NCBI GenBank assembly: GCA_024281135.1
Contig: JAMXLG010000335.1
Span: 1-41,022 of the forward strand
Direction of reading: 5' to 3'
DNA from: Vulcanimicrobiia bacterium
Lineage (GTDB): Bacteria > Eremiobacterota > Eremiobacteria > Baltobacterales > Baltobacteraceae
Length of the DNA stretch: 41,022 nucleotides
Under the pieces are notes generated by a model. It had not been told where the DNA came from, searched no databases, and worked only from the letters and a program-made list of their open reading frames with translations. A program made the position numbers and the translations under genes. Shown piece by piece: positions 33,529 to 41,022 of the stretch (position 1 is the stretch's first letter; every line of letters starts with the position of its first letter).

Positions 33529-34227
33529 CTATTTAGCCGGAAGAATGTTCACCGCGCGCGCAGCGACGACGGCGATTGTAATGAGTGCGATCGACGCCTG
33601 AACCACGATCAGCAATCGCGCGCGCGACGATGCCGTCAGCGTATCCGTCGCGCTGAATGCCATTGATGTACTGAATCCGAGATACAGATAGTCGACGAAC
33701 GTTGGTTCGAACGGTTTTTCGGCGTCGTCGGTTCCTTGCATCTCCGGAAAAATGAAGTCAGGTTTGCGTGAGGTGCCGCTGTGGCGTTCTTCCGGACCTC
33801 CGCGATCCATCGCCCAATAGGCGAGCGAGAAGACCAGCACATTGCAGATCCATACGAAGATTGCAGATCCTAAGAGTCGTTGGCCGTCGAGATTCTCGGC
33901 ATGAGCCATCATCCAGAGCAGACCGAAAAGCAGGAAAACGTTCGCGACAGTGCCGGCCTCAGCGAACAAAAAGACCGTCACCCGCTCCATGCGCGTCTTA
34001 TGAAGAATTCTTTCGACAAACGACGCAAGCACGAGCGCGATCGCAAAAACCGCGATAGCCGTGGAGACTTGTGGCGGCAGCAAGCGATAACGCGTGTCCA
34101 AAAACCATCCCGGCGATGCAATTATGAGCAGCACGAGCAGCGGCGGCCAAGGCAGATTTCGTAGTGACGTTACGAAAGCCCGGCTGCCGCTAGCGACGGC
34201 GCTATCTCCGTTTGCAGTGCTCGCCAT
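33529..34227 (-). CDS. DUF1345-like inner-membrane protein
   Basis: A 232-residue membrane protein with about five helices: LLVLLIIASPGWFL, STAIAVFAIALVLASFVE, FLFAEAGTVANVFLLFGLLWMM, LLGSAIFVWICNVLVFSLAYW and LLIVVQASIALITIAVVAARA. Before the last helix is DYLYLGFSTSMAFSATDT, the conserved pore-loop-like segment of DUF1345 proteins, which resembles a cation-channel re-entrant loop. A charged soluble loop (about 155-185) lies between helices four and five. No transport activity is proven for the family. The frame extends to 34269, but ATG 34227 is the likely start; it overlaps the glucosidase gene end by 58 bp. Its stop directly abuts the palindromic element. Confidence 0.72.
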   Translation of the reverse strand: MASTANGDSAVASGSRAFVTSLRNLPWPPLLVLLIIASPGWFLDTRYRLLPPQVSTAIAVFAIALVLASFVERILHKTRMERVTVFLFAEAGTVANVFLLFGLLWMMAHAENLDGQRLLGSAIFVWICNVLVFSLAYWAMDRGGPEERHSGTSRKPDFIFPEMQGTDDAEKPFEPTFVDYLYLGFSTSMAFSATDTLTASSRARLLIVVQASIALITIAVVAARAVNILPAK

Positions 34228-36842
34228 GTTCCAAACGACGCGATGAGCGTCGCAACGAGGCCGGTCCATCCCGTTTGATGACTTGCGCCGATGCCGGCTC
34301 CGTTATCGCCGTGGAAGTACTCATAGAAGAGAATATTATCACGCCACGTGGGATCGCTTTGAAACTTCTGCGCGCCGCCGAACACCGGACGGCGGCCGTC
34401 GTGGTCGCGAGTGAAAATCGAGATCAACCGCCCCGCCAATTCGTCGGCAACCACATTGAGCGGAACGCGCCGCCCCGAACCCGTAGGCATTTCAACGGTG
34501 AAGCTGTCACCGTAGAATGCGTGATAGCGCCGTAACGACGAGATCAGCATGAAGTTCACCGGGAACCAGATCGGCCCGCGCCAATTTGAATTACCGCCGA
34601 ACAATCCCGTCGACGACTCGGCCGGTTCATAGCGGACCATGAATTCCTGGCCAGCGCCGCGGAGTATGAATGGATTGTTTTCATACGCTTTTGAGAGCGC
34701 GCGAATGCCGTACGGGCTCAAAAACTCGTTCTCGTCGGGCATGTAGCGTAAGATGCGTTGCAACCGGTCACCGCGAGCGATCGCCATCAAGAACGTCTTT
34801 GAAAAATTCGTTGTGCTTGTCTCTTCGATGACGTATCGCAGGTCGGGACGCTCGCGCAAGATCCACTCTGCCGTATCATGAACGACCTGTTCGAACAGGG
34901 GACTTTCATACGGATTGACGATGCTCGTTGCAAAGAGCGGAATCAAACCGACCATCGAGCGAACGCGCAGCGGGACGCGTTGCCCTTCCGGTGTCTCGAC
35001 GACGTCATAATAGAAGCCGTCTTCTTCGTCCCACAGTCCATCGGCTTCGTTTATCGCGTCACTGATGAAGACGAAATGCGTCGCGAACTTCGCGAGTGCA
35101 TCGTAGTAGACCGGATTCTCTTGCGCGATAATGCGCGCGATTTCCATCATCGAGATGCAGAAAAGTCCCATCCAACTCGTGCCGTCGGACTGCATCAGTT
35201 TGAAACCGGGCGGCAGCGGCGAGCTTCGATCGAAGGGCCCGATGTTGTCGAGGCCCAAGAAGCCTCCCGCAAAGACGTTGTGTCCTTCGGGATCTTTGCG
35301 ATTTACCCACCACGTGAAGTACATGGTGAGCTTGATGAACATGCGCTCGAGGAACGCGGTGTCGGCTCTGCCCGTTGTGCTTTTCTCATACATGTACACG
35401 GCAAGCGCTGCAGCGGGATGCACCGGTGGATTAACGTCTTCGAACGCCCATTCGTACGCGGGTATTTGGCCGTTCGGATGCATGAACCGCTCGTGCATCA
35501 AGAGCTCGAGTTGCTGCTTTGCGAATTCTATATCGACGAGTGCGAGTGGGAACGCGTGGAAGGCGAGATCCCAAGCGGCGAACCAGGGATACTCCCACTT
35601 ATCCGGCATGGAGATTACATCGGACGCGCTCATGTGGACCCAGTTGGCGTTTCTCTGCGAGTGCCGCTTCTGAGGTGCTGGTCCGTCGCCGCGAAGCCAT
35701 GGCACGACACCGTAGCGATACGTCTGCTTCGACCAAATCATGCCCGCAAGCGCCTGTCGCTGGATGTTGCGAAGATCTTCATCCGCTTCGCCGGGCGCGA
35801 GATCGGTATAAAAAACATCAGCTTCATTGCGGCGTGCGCCGATCAGCGCGTCAACCGCGAGTGCCGAGAATGCCGGATCGGACTGTTCGCCCAGACGTAG
35901 GTGCACGGCGCGCGATTCCGCGGGAGCGAGCTCGAATACGTAATGCATCGACGCTTTGGTTCCCATCGCTTCCGGGTTGACTGCATCGTGTATTCCGCGC
36001 ACGACGTACGCGTCGATGCCGTCCTTCACATACGGCGAACCGTTCGGCATGTTCCAAAGCGCTTGCGCGTTCGATTCGTTCTCGGTAAATAGCGGTTCGG
36101 CTTCACCTGCAAATTGCAGGTACCGGGCGCCGACGACATCGTGCTCAGCAAATATCGTACGCGCGGTTTCGTCAAAGCCCATCAGCGGTTTGCGCGAGCT
36201 GCCACCCCAGCTCCACGTGTTCGCGAACCACAACGTGGGCAGGACGTGGAGCGTTGAGCGCTCGTTTCCGCGATTCGTGACAGTAATGCGAATGCCGATC
36301 GTCTGCGGGTCGTTCTTTGCGTACTCCGTCACGACGTCGAAATACGCATCCTCGTCGAAAATGCCGCTATCGATCAATTCGAATTCGGGATCGTTTTTCG
36401 ACCGCCGGCGATTCTCGTCACGCAGCCGCTCATAGGGAAAACGCCGTTGCGGATACTTATAGAGCGTTCGCAGATACGAGTGCGTCGGCGTCGCGTCGAG
36501 GTACCAATAGTAATCCTTGACGTCCTCGCCGTGATTGCCTTGCGGGCCAGAGAGTCCGAAGTAGCGTTCCTTTAAAAACGGATCGTTGCCATTCCACAAT
36601 GCGAGCGCAAAGCACAACATTTGCCGCTCGTCGGAAAAACCGGCGATTCCGTCCTCCCCCCAGCGATACGCGCGGAACCGCGCTTGATCAAATGGAAAAT
36701 AGTCCCAGGCGGTTCCGTCGTCACTGTAATCTTCGCGAACCGTCCCCCATTGACGCTCGCTCAGATACGGTCCCCATTTGCGCCATGGAACGCCTCGTTC
36801 ATCGGCCTCTCGTAAACGCGCGCGTTCGGCATTCTCGTCCAT
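34170..36842 (-). CDS. MGH1-like glycoside hydrolase (probable glucosidase)
   Basis: An 890-residue cytoplasmic-looking protein (no signal peptide) of the MGH1-like/GH63-related family of (alpha/alpha)6-barrel hydrolases. Characteristic blocks: KWGPYLSERQWGTVREDYSDDG, GTAWDYFPFDQARFRAYRWGEDGI, YYWYLDATPTHSY, TNRGNERSTLHVLPTLWFANTWSW, then WEYPWFAAWDLAFHAFPLALVD and FGGNSNWRGPIWFPVNFMLI in the barrel. Members are thought to hydrolyse alpha-glucosides such as mannosylglycerate, glucosylglycerate or trehalose-like compounds; the substrate here is not known. The frame begins with a TTG at 36872, but the ATG at 36842 fits the family start and has CATACT 6 bp before it. It diverges from thiO. Confidence 0.86.
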   Translation of the reverse strand: MDENAERARLREADERGVPWRKWGPYLSERQWGTVREDYSDDGTAWDYFPFDQARFRAYRWGEDGIAGFSDERQMLCFALALWNGNDPFLKERYFGLSGPQGNHGEDVKDYYWYLDATPTHSYLRTLYKYPQRRFPYERLRDENRRRSKNDPEFELIDSGIFDEDAYFDVVTEYAKNDPQTIGIRITVTNRGNERSTLHVLPTLWFANTWSWGGSSRKPLMGFDETARTIFAEHDVVGARYLQFAGEAEPLFTENESNAQALWNMPNGSPYVKDGIDAYVVRGIHDAVNPEAMGTKASMHYVFELAPAESRAVHLRLGEQSDPAFSALAVDALIGARRNEADVFYTDLAPGEADEDLRNIQRQALAGMIWSKQTYRYGVVPWLRGDGPAPQKRHSQRNANWVHMSASDVISMPDKWEYPWFAAWDLAFHAFPLALVDIEFAKQQLELLMHERFMHPNGQIPAYEWAFEDVNPPVHPAAALAVYMYEKSTTGRADTAFLERMFIKLTMYFTWWVNRKDPEGHNVFAGGFLGLDNIGPFDRSSPLPPGFKLMQSDGTSWMGLFCISMMEIARIIAQENPVYYDALAKFATHFVFISDAINEADGLWDEEDGFYYDVVETPEGQRVPLRVRSMVGLIPLFATSIVNPYESPLFEQVVHDTAEWILRERPDLRYVIEETSTTNFSKTFLMAIARGDRLQRILRYMPDENEFLSPYGIRALSKAYENNPFILRGAGQEFMVRYEPAESSTGLFGGNSNWRGPIWFPVNFMLISSLRRYHAFYGDSFTVEMPTGSGRRVPLNVVADELAGRLISIFTRDHDGRRPVFGGAQKFQSDPTWRDNILFYEYFHGDNGAGIGASHQTGWTGLVATLIASFGTWRALQTEIAPSLAAAGLS

Positions 36843-36901
36843 AAACTTAGTATGGCCGGTGGCTTCAGACAAAACGTATCCCGTGAGCGCACGGGCGGTG
36901 T

Positions 36902-36907
36902 TAGATT
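36902..36907 (+). promoter_or_regulatory. Possible -10 element (TAGATT) of the thi operon, leaderless type
   Basis: TAGATT lies 6 bp before the ATG of thiO, with no Shine-Dalgarno between. A -10 box of the TAnnnT kind at this distance is the arrangement seen for leaderless messages in Deinococcus and relatives. No clear -35 is present. There is also no room for a thiamine riboswitch in the 41-71 bp separating thiO from the opposite gene's start. Confidence 0.45.
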
Positions 36908-36913
36908 AAACAG

Positions 36914-38059
36914 ATGAGAGTCTCGGGCGACGTTGCGATCATCGGAGCGGGGCTGATCGGCCTCGCAACGGCGTATGAACTAGCGCAGCGCGGCGCGACG
37001 GTTCGGGTCTTCGAACGCGGGGAACCGGGCCGCGCGGCGTCGTGGGCCGGTGCCGGAATGCTCGCACCGTATACGGAGCGCGTCGAAGATCAAGCGCTGC
37101 TCGATCTGTGTGCGGCGTCGCTTGCGCTGTATCCGGCGTTCGCGGAGTGTATCGAAAGGGCAAGCGGCGTGTCCGTGCACCTGCGTCTCGACGGAATCGT
37201 CAATGCAGCGTTCAACGACGAACGGATGCGCATGCTGCGCGATCATGCCACGCGCTTGCGCGAGCAAAACGTCGCTTGCGACCTCCTCGACCGCAGCGAA
37301 ACGATGGTCGCTGAACCGTCGCTCGGCCGCCACGTTCGTGGCGCACTCGTCGTCGTGGGTGAAGGATGCGTCGACAATCGGCGACTTGGCCGCGCCTTGA
37401 CTGCCGCGTGCGAGTCGGCCGGCGTGACGATTGTTCGGGACGCGCGCGACGTAGCTATCGAGAGCGATGCGCGCCGCGTGCTGGGCGTGAGAAGTGATTT
37501 GGGATTTGCCCCCGCGGCGCACGTCGTCGTGGCGACCGGCGCGTGGAGCGCGTCACTGCCGGGTTTACCCGCGAGCTGCGCGCTCCCGATCGAACCAATC
37601 AAGGGGCAGATGCTGGCGCTTGGAACCCCACGGGGCTTCTTAAAGCACGCGACGTGGGTACCGGGTGCGTATCTTGTGCCGCGAGATGATGGGCGGCTCC
37701 TCATCGGGGCCACCGTTGAACGCGCAGGTTTCGACGAGCGCGTGACGGCGGATGGGATTCGCTCGCTACTCGACGCAGCGTTGGACGCCGCTCCATCGCT
37801 CGGCGCCTTCGCGTTGACAGAGACGTGGGCCGGACTGCGGCCGGGAACGCCCGACGAGCGGCCGATCCTCGGACCAGTGGCGCTCGAGGGACTGGTGCTC
37901 GCAACGGGGCACTACCGCAACGGTATCCTGCTCACGCCCGTCACCGCGCGACTCGTTGCGGATTTTATCGAAACGGGTGAGGCCTGCGCGCTCGAACCGT
38001 GGTTGCTCGCTCGGTTTGAAAAAGAAGGTGCCGGACTGAAGCGAATGTCGAAGCCGTGA
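36914..38059 (+). CDS. thiO: Glycine oxidase ThiO (thiazole synthesis)
   Basis: A 381-residue FAD enzyme of the D-amino-acid oxidase family. The FAD motif is AIIGAGLIGLATAYELAQRG (residues 8-27), followed by RAASWAGAGMLAPYTE, typical of ThiO. The C-terminal half has PIKGQMLALGTP, YLVPRDDGRLLIGATVE and the closing ETWAGLRPGTPDERPILGP and GHYRNGILLTPVTA. ThiO oxidises glycine to iminoacetate (dehydroglycine), the two-carbon unit for the thiamine thiazole ring in aerobes. It starts the cluster thiO-thiS-thiG-rhodanese; its stop overlaps the GTG of thiS (GTGA). Confidence 0.94.
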   Translation: MRVSGDVAIIGAGLIGLATAYELAQRGATVRVFERGEPGRAASWAGAGMLAPYTERVEDQALLDLCAASLALYPAFAECIERASGVSVHLRLDGIVNAAFNDERMRMLRDHATRLREQNVACDLLDRSETMVAEPSLGRHVRGALVVVGEGCVDNRRLGRALTAACESAGVTIVRDARDVAIESDARRVLGVRSDLGFAPAAHVVVATGAWSASLPGLPASCALPIEPIKGQMLALGTPRGFLKHATWVPGAYLVPRDDGRLLIGATVERAGFDERVTADGIRSLLDAALDAAPSLGAFALTETWAGLRPGTPDERPILGPVALEGLVLATGHYRNGILLTPVTARLVADFIETGEACALEPWLLARFEKEGAGLKRMSKP

Positions 38060-38256
38060 AAGCGACGATCAACGGCGAAACTCGCGAACTGCCTGATGGA
38101 ATTACGGTAGCGGCGCTCTTGGAAGACGTGGGCGCTCCCCGCTCCGGTATCGCCGTCGCTCGCAACGAGCGCGTGGTCCGCCGCGCGGAATACGAAACGC
38201 AGCAACTTGCCGACGGCGACACGATCGAGATCATCAGAGCCGTTGCCGGCGGATAG
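38056..38256 (+). CDS. thiS: Sulfur carrier protein ThiS
   Basis: A 66-residue ubiquitin-fold sulfur carrier: [20 protein letters not shown] at the start, ARNERVVRR in the middle, [13 protein letters not shown] at the end. The C-terminal Gly-Gly is adenylated and turned into a thiocarboxylate that hands sulfur to thiazole synthase. Its length and GG end are exactly those of ThiS. The start is GTG overlapping the thiO stop. No ThiF activator is next to it; the adenylating enzyme must be encoded elsewhere. Confidence 0.95.
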   Translation: MKATINGETRELPDGITVAALLEDVGAPRSGIAVARNERVVRRAEYETQQLADGDTIEIIRAVAGG

Positions 38257-38263
38257 GATTTCC

Positions 38264-39052
38264 ATGAACGACACCCTCAAAATCGGAACGTACGAGTTTA
38301 CCTCGCGACTCATTGTCGGAACCGGAAAGTACCCGTCGATGCAGGCGATGCAAGAAGCGCATGCCGCCAGCGGCGCCGAGATGGTGACCGTCGCGATTCG
38401 CCGGATCAACCTCGACGATCCGTCCGGCAAGACGATGCTCGATTACATCGACCGCGCGAAGCTTCGGATTCTGCCGAATACCGCCGGATGCTACAGCGCG
38501 AAAGACGCAGTGCTTACCGCGCATCTCGCTCGCGAATTGCTCGAGACGGATTTGATCAAGCTCGAGGTAATCGGTGACGCGCAGACGCTGCATCCCGATG
38601 CGCGTGGAACGCTCGCGGCCGCCGAGCAACTGATCGCCGACGGTTTCACCGTGTTGCCGTATATCGGGGACGATCCGGTCGTCTGCAAGCAACTCGAAGA
38701 CCTCGGGTGCGCCGCCGTCATGCCGCTTGCAGCGCCGATCGGCAGCGGACTCGGCGTGTGTAATCCTTACACGATTCGCATCATCAAAGAACGCGCAACG
38801 GTTCCGGTCATTGTAGACGCCGGCGTAGGCACGGCGTCGGATGCTGCGATTGCGATGGAACTGGGCGTCGACGCACTGCTGATGAACACCGGCATCGCGG
38901 CGGCGAGAGATCCGGTGCTCATGGCGCGTGCAATGAAGAACGCTGTTACTGCGGGACGTCAGGCGTTTCTCGCCGGTCGCATGGAGAAGCGGCTCTACGC
39001 AAACGCATCAAGTCCGATGCAAGACCTTATTTCCACCAAAAGCGCGACGTAA
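38264..39052 (+). CDS. thiG: Thiazole synthase ThiG
   Basis: A 262-residue TIM-barrel enzyme. Key elements: [18 protein letters not shown] at the start, [22 protein letters not shown], the Schiff-base lysine K99 in [43 protein letters not shown] and the phosphate-binding [20 protein letters not shown]. It joins deoxyxylulose phosphate, the imine from glycine and sulfur from ThiS into the thiazole phosphate carboxylate. The frame is open from 38207 inside thiS, but ATG 38264, 7 bp after the thiS stop, is the proper start. Its stop overlaps the next start (TAATG). Confidence 0.96.
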   Translation: MNDTLKIGTYEFTSRLIVGTGKYPSMQAMQEAHAASGAEMVTVAIRRINLDDPSGKTMLDYIDRAKLRILPNTAGCYSAKDAVLTAHLARELLETDLIKLEVIGDAQTLHPDARGTLAAAEQLIADGFTVLPYIGDDPVVCKQLEDLGCAAVMPLAAPIGSGLGVCNPYTIRIIKERATVPVIVDAGVGTASDAAIAMELGVDALLMNTGIAAARDPVLMARAMKNAVTAGRQAFLAGRMEKRLYANASSPMQDLISTKSAT

Positions 39053-39369
39053 TGAAAGAAATTAGTGTCGAAGACCTCGGCCGTTGGCTGCGCGAGGGGA
39101 AAGACTTTGTGCTGCTCGACGTGCGCGAGCCGGACGAAATTGCCACGGCTGCGCTCCCGGATAGCGTCGCGATTCCGATGCGAGAAGTGCCCGCACGGAT
39201 GACCGAGTTACCGCAGCATAAGCCGATCGCGGTAATGTGTCATCACGGCGGACGCAGCGAACGCGTTGCCCAGTTTCTCGTTGCGCGCGGTTTCGACGAC
39301 GTCTCGAACGTCGACGGCGGCATCGACGCCTACGCGCGCCAAGTAGATCCGTCTATTCCGCGTTACTAG
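39052..39369 (+). CDS. Rhodanese-domain sulfurtransferase
   Basis: A 105-residue single rhodanese domain. The active-site loop is MCHHGGRS (C63 by count), where the cysteine takes up sulfane sulfur as a persulfide; the fold motifs VLLDVREPDEIATAALPDSVAIPM and GFDDVSNVDGGIDAYAR surround it. It overlaps thiG by one base, so it is the fourth gene of the thiazole operon and a natural candidate to pass sulfur to ThiS, a role played in other bacteria by ThiI's rhodanese domain or IscS. That role is inferred from position. Its stop overlaps the stop of the opposite methyltransferase gene by a few bases (CTAG). Confidence 0.92.
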   Translation: MKEISVEDLGRWLREGKDFVLLDVREPDEIATAALPDSVAIPMREVPARMTELPQHKPIAVMCHHGGRSERVAQFLVARGFDDVSNVDGGIDAYARQVDPSIPRY

Positions 39370-39920
39370 CGTTTCGTCGCGACGACGAACCAATGCACCG
39401 CATCGCGAAGCGGCTGTTGCTCGTGCGCCCAAGAGCCGGCGATCGCGTCGACGCCGGTTTCGTGCATCGATTCGATCGTCCAGTCGTTTCTTAAGAGCTC
39501 GCGAACGCCGCTTTCATCGAGGTACGTGTGCGGAACACCCCGTTCATCGCCGTCTTCCGGGGCGTACACGCGGTCTTCAACGAACCGGCCTTGCCCATAG
39601 CGCGCGTCTCGCACCGATCCGAACGTCGCGCAGAGGGCGCCGCCGCGTTCAACGCGTGCGGCGATGCGGTCTAGGAGTTCGGAAATAGATGCCGGCGTTC
39701 CATGCAGCAGCGCGTGCGTACTCAGTGCTCCGGCGGCGGTGGCCGCATCATCGAGCGTCACGACCGTGAATCCGGCGGCGTGCAACGCGCGAGTGTTGCG
39801 CCCGCTGCCGGCACCGACTTCGAGTACCGCGGCGCGCGGATGGGCCCGCAGGCGATCGATCAATACGAGCGCGAGCGGATGCGGCGGACGAGCGGCCTGT
39901 TGTGGCGAATCTGGCGACAT
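39366..39920 (-). CDS. Class I SAM-dependent methyltransferase
   Basis: A 184-residue methyltransferase with the SAM-binding motif I VLEVGAGSGRNTRAL at residues about 32-46, acidic motif II after TVVTLDDA, and the motif IV-like strand GGALCATFGSV. The C-terminal part (DWTIESMHETGVDAIAG...HWFVVATKR) fits the small-molecule methyltransferase fold; the substrate is unknown. It is transcribed toward the thi operon. The start codon lies only 2 bp from that of the divergent K+ channel gene, and no Shine-Dalgarno is evident. Confidence 0.85.
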   Translation of the reverse strand: MSPDSPQQAARPPHPLALVLIDRLRAHPRAAVLEVGAGSGRNTRALHAAGFTVVTLDDAATAAGALSTHALLHGTPASISELLDRIAARVERGGALCATFGSVRDARYGQGRFVEDRVYAPEDGDERGVPHTYLDESGVRELLRNDWTIESMHETGVDAIAGSWAHEQQPLRDAVHWFVVATKR

Positions 39921-39922
39921 CT

Positions 39923-41022
39923 ATGGCGACCGAGACGCTCATTATCGTCGTCGGCGGTGACTACCTTGCGTACGAGATCTGCAGAGAGATCTTAAAGACC
40001 GCGGGACAGCGTGTCGTGCTCGTGTGGAAGCATGAAGATGAGCGGGCGGCGCGTCTTCTCACCCAAACTGCCGCGCAGCTTGCACGCGATTACCCGCAGA
40101 CGTTCAGCCACCACAACCTCGATCCCGCAGATACGCGCAACCTTCGCGCGGCCGGTCTCGAACCGCCCGGCGCGGCGCCGAATCAACCGAATTACTGCAT
40201 CGTTGCCGTTTCGCAGGACGACCGTCTCAACTTGCGCGTCGCGTTGCTCGCGCGCGACATCAACGAACGCATCCGCGTCACCATCCGCCAATTCAATCCT
40301 ATTCTCGGGCACAAGATTCAAGAGGGATTGAAATACAACTGTACGGCAATCTCCCCGGCAGCGCACGCCGCGGCGACGTATGCCGCTTCAGCGGTCGATC
40401 GCTCGTGCTTTTATGCACTGCCTTTTCCGGCGCTCGAAATGCTCGTTGCGCGTAAATCGCGTCGCAGGTTCCAGCAAGAACTAGACCTGCAACCGGAACA
40501 GCACGCGGGCGGCCTCTTCGGATTTTCCGAGCGCACCGCCGCAGACTTCGGCGTCGCCGGCATGACGATAGACGACGCAGAAAGGCGCTTACGCGCGCGT
40601 GTGGTGGCAGTGGATGGAAAGACTCCGTATTTATGCCAGGGCGAAGAGTCGCATCCCGACGAGACGATTCTCCACGAGAAACTCGAAGAAAAGGCACGCG
40701 TCGTCGTCTTTGGTCCGGTTTCGACCATCAAGAAATCATGGCCGCAGGGCGAACACAGCCGCGGCACCGACTGGCGTACCCGCATGAGGGGGAGTTGGCG
40801 CGACGCGACCGTCGGCATTCTTCGCAGCGAGCCGATTCTCCGATCCGTGTTTTTGGGCGGCTTTGTGCTCTACATACTCTTTTCAGTGTACTTCGCTTGG
40901 GCGCTCAAGCTTAATCCCATTGCGTCGCTCTACTACGTAACGACGACAATGACGACCGTCGGATACGGCGACATTACGCCGTGCAAAAACTGCCTCGCAC
41001 CGAACATTCCGCCGTCGACGGT
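39923..41022 (+). CDS. Potassium channel with N-terminal RCK/TrkA-N-like domain (3' end missing)
   Basis: The reading frame is open from ATG 39923 to the window edge (366 codons). Residues 1-130 look like a nucleotide-binding RCK/TrkA-N domain: TLIIVVGGDYLAYEICREIL, VVLVWKHEDERAARLL, NYCIVAVSQDDRLNLRVALLARDIN. A second, RCK-like stretch spans about 140-270 (VVAVDGKTPYL...EKARVVVFGP). Then comes a membrane helix (SVFLGGFVLYILFSVYFAWAL) and TTMTTVGYGDITP, the K+ selectivity filter TVGYGD in the pore loop. The usual bacterial order is pore then RCK; here the ligand-sensing part precedes the pore, and the second helix and any following domain lie beyond the window. The start is 2 bp from the divergent methyltransferase start. 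Confidence 0.85.
   Translation, partial: MATETLIIVVGGDYLAYEICREILKTAGQRVVLVWKHEDERAARLLTQTAAQLARDYPQTFSHHNLDPADTRNLRAAGLEPPGAAPNQPNYCIVAVSQDDRLNLRVALLARDINERIRVTIRQFNPILGHKIQEGLKYNCTAISPAAHAAATYAASAVDRSCFYALPFPALEMLVARKSRRRFQQELDLQPEQHAGGLFGFSERTAADFGVAGMTIDDAERRLRARVVAVDGKTPYLCQGEESHPDETILHEKLEEKARVVVFGPVSTIKKSWPQGEHSRGTDWRTRMRGSWRDATVGILRSEPILRSVFLGGFVLYILFSVYFAWALKLNPIASLYYVTTTMTTVGYGDITPCKNCLAPNIPPST

Noticed and set aside
34878..35900. A 340-codon open frame opposite the glucosidase
   Set aside because: Antisense of a well-conserved gene; no domain pattern, no ribosome binding site.
36873..36913. Thiamine (TPP) riboswitch before thiO
   Set aside because: The gap is too short (41-71 bp depending on the opposite start) and lacks the conserved CUGAGA and related TPP-box sequences.
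1..41022. CRISPR arrays, tRNA or rRNA genes, prophage or intact transposase genes
   Set aside because: Reading the gaps and coding regions showed no regularly spaced direct repeats, no cloverleaf-like sequence and no transposase or integrase motifs.

Overview
The window is 41 kb of gene-dense bacterial DNA, at a guess 55-60% GC. Gaps are short and stop/start overlaps are frequent. It holds about 41 protein genes (two cut by the window ends), one gene-end remnant, two clear terminators and one palindromic repeat element. I found no rRNA, tRNA, CRISPR array, phage gene or intact insertion sequence. The content (branched-chain-type 2-oxo acid dehydrogenase, ETF-quinone oxidoreductase, Lhr helicase, an MGH1-like glucosidase, thiazole synthesis genes, ArsR-SRPBCC cassette) suggests an uncultured aerobic soil heterotroph. 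A lineage such as Eremiobacterota/Vulcanimicrobiota (WPS-2) is possible, but no marker gene here proves it.

Layout. 1-4.4 kb (+): a compact run of an isochorismatase-like hydrolase (5' end missing), a GlxA-type AraC regulator, an amidohydrolase, an ArpA/HalD-like 2-oxoglutarate/Fe(II) oxygenase with an intact HxD motif, and an MFS transporter. It looks like a small-molecule modification and export or catabolic unit. 4.4-6.3 kb: a lipoprotein with propeller-like repeats, flanked on its far side by a second, degenerate copy of the last 114 bp of the MFS gene. 6.4-9 kb (+): a LysE exporter, then an ArsR / SRPBCC / SRPBCC / DUF899 operon with palindromes over its promoter. 8.9-14.1 kb (-): an NAD(P)-binding protein, then a 2-oxo acid dehydrogenase operon in the order E1alpha, E1alpha, E1beta, E2, closed by a hairpin terminator. 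14.2-16 kb: a TonB C-terminal-like secreted protein (N-terminus probably frameshifted), a periplasmic cupin and a small orphan gene. 16-20.1 kb (+): a large Lhr-type helicase. 20.1-25.7 kb: an AI-2E family permease coupled to a quinone reductase, a luciferase-like monooxygenase, a PhzF-like protein, an M20 amidohydrolase and an orphan protein. 25.7-31.7 kb: an FAD oxidoreductase, twin small secreted TonB-C-like proteins, a minus-strand LOG / beta-CASP MBL / threonine aldolase operon, and an M14-like deacylase. 31.7-36.8 kb: ETF-QO, the palindromic element, a DUF1345-like membrane protein and the glucosidase. 36.9-41 kb: thiO-thiS-thiG-rhodanese, a methyltransferase, and a K+ channel with an N-terminal RCK-like domain that runs off the end.

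The oxo-acid dehydrogenase operon and ETF-QO fit together: the complex makes acyl-CoA from branched-chain 2-oxo acids, acyl-CoA dehydrogenases pass electrons to ETF, and ETF-QO delivers them to quinone. The E3 subunit, ETF itself and the other thiamine genes lie outside the window. The most unusual items are the duplicated MFS tail around the lipoprotein, the HxD member of a family known for halogenases, the tandem E1alpha genes, the twin stand-alone TonB-C-like proteins, and several head-to-head gene pairs separated by 2-14 bp with leaderless-looking starts. I did not find a clearly new defence or mobile system.
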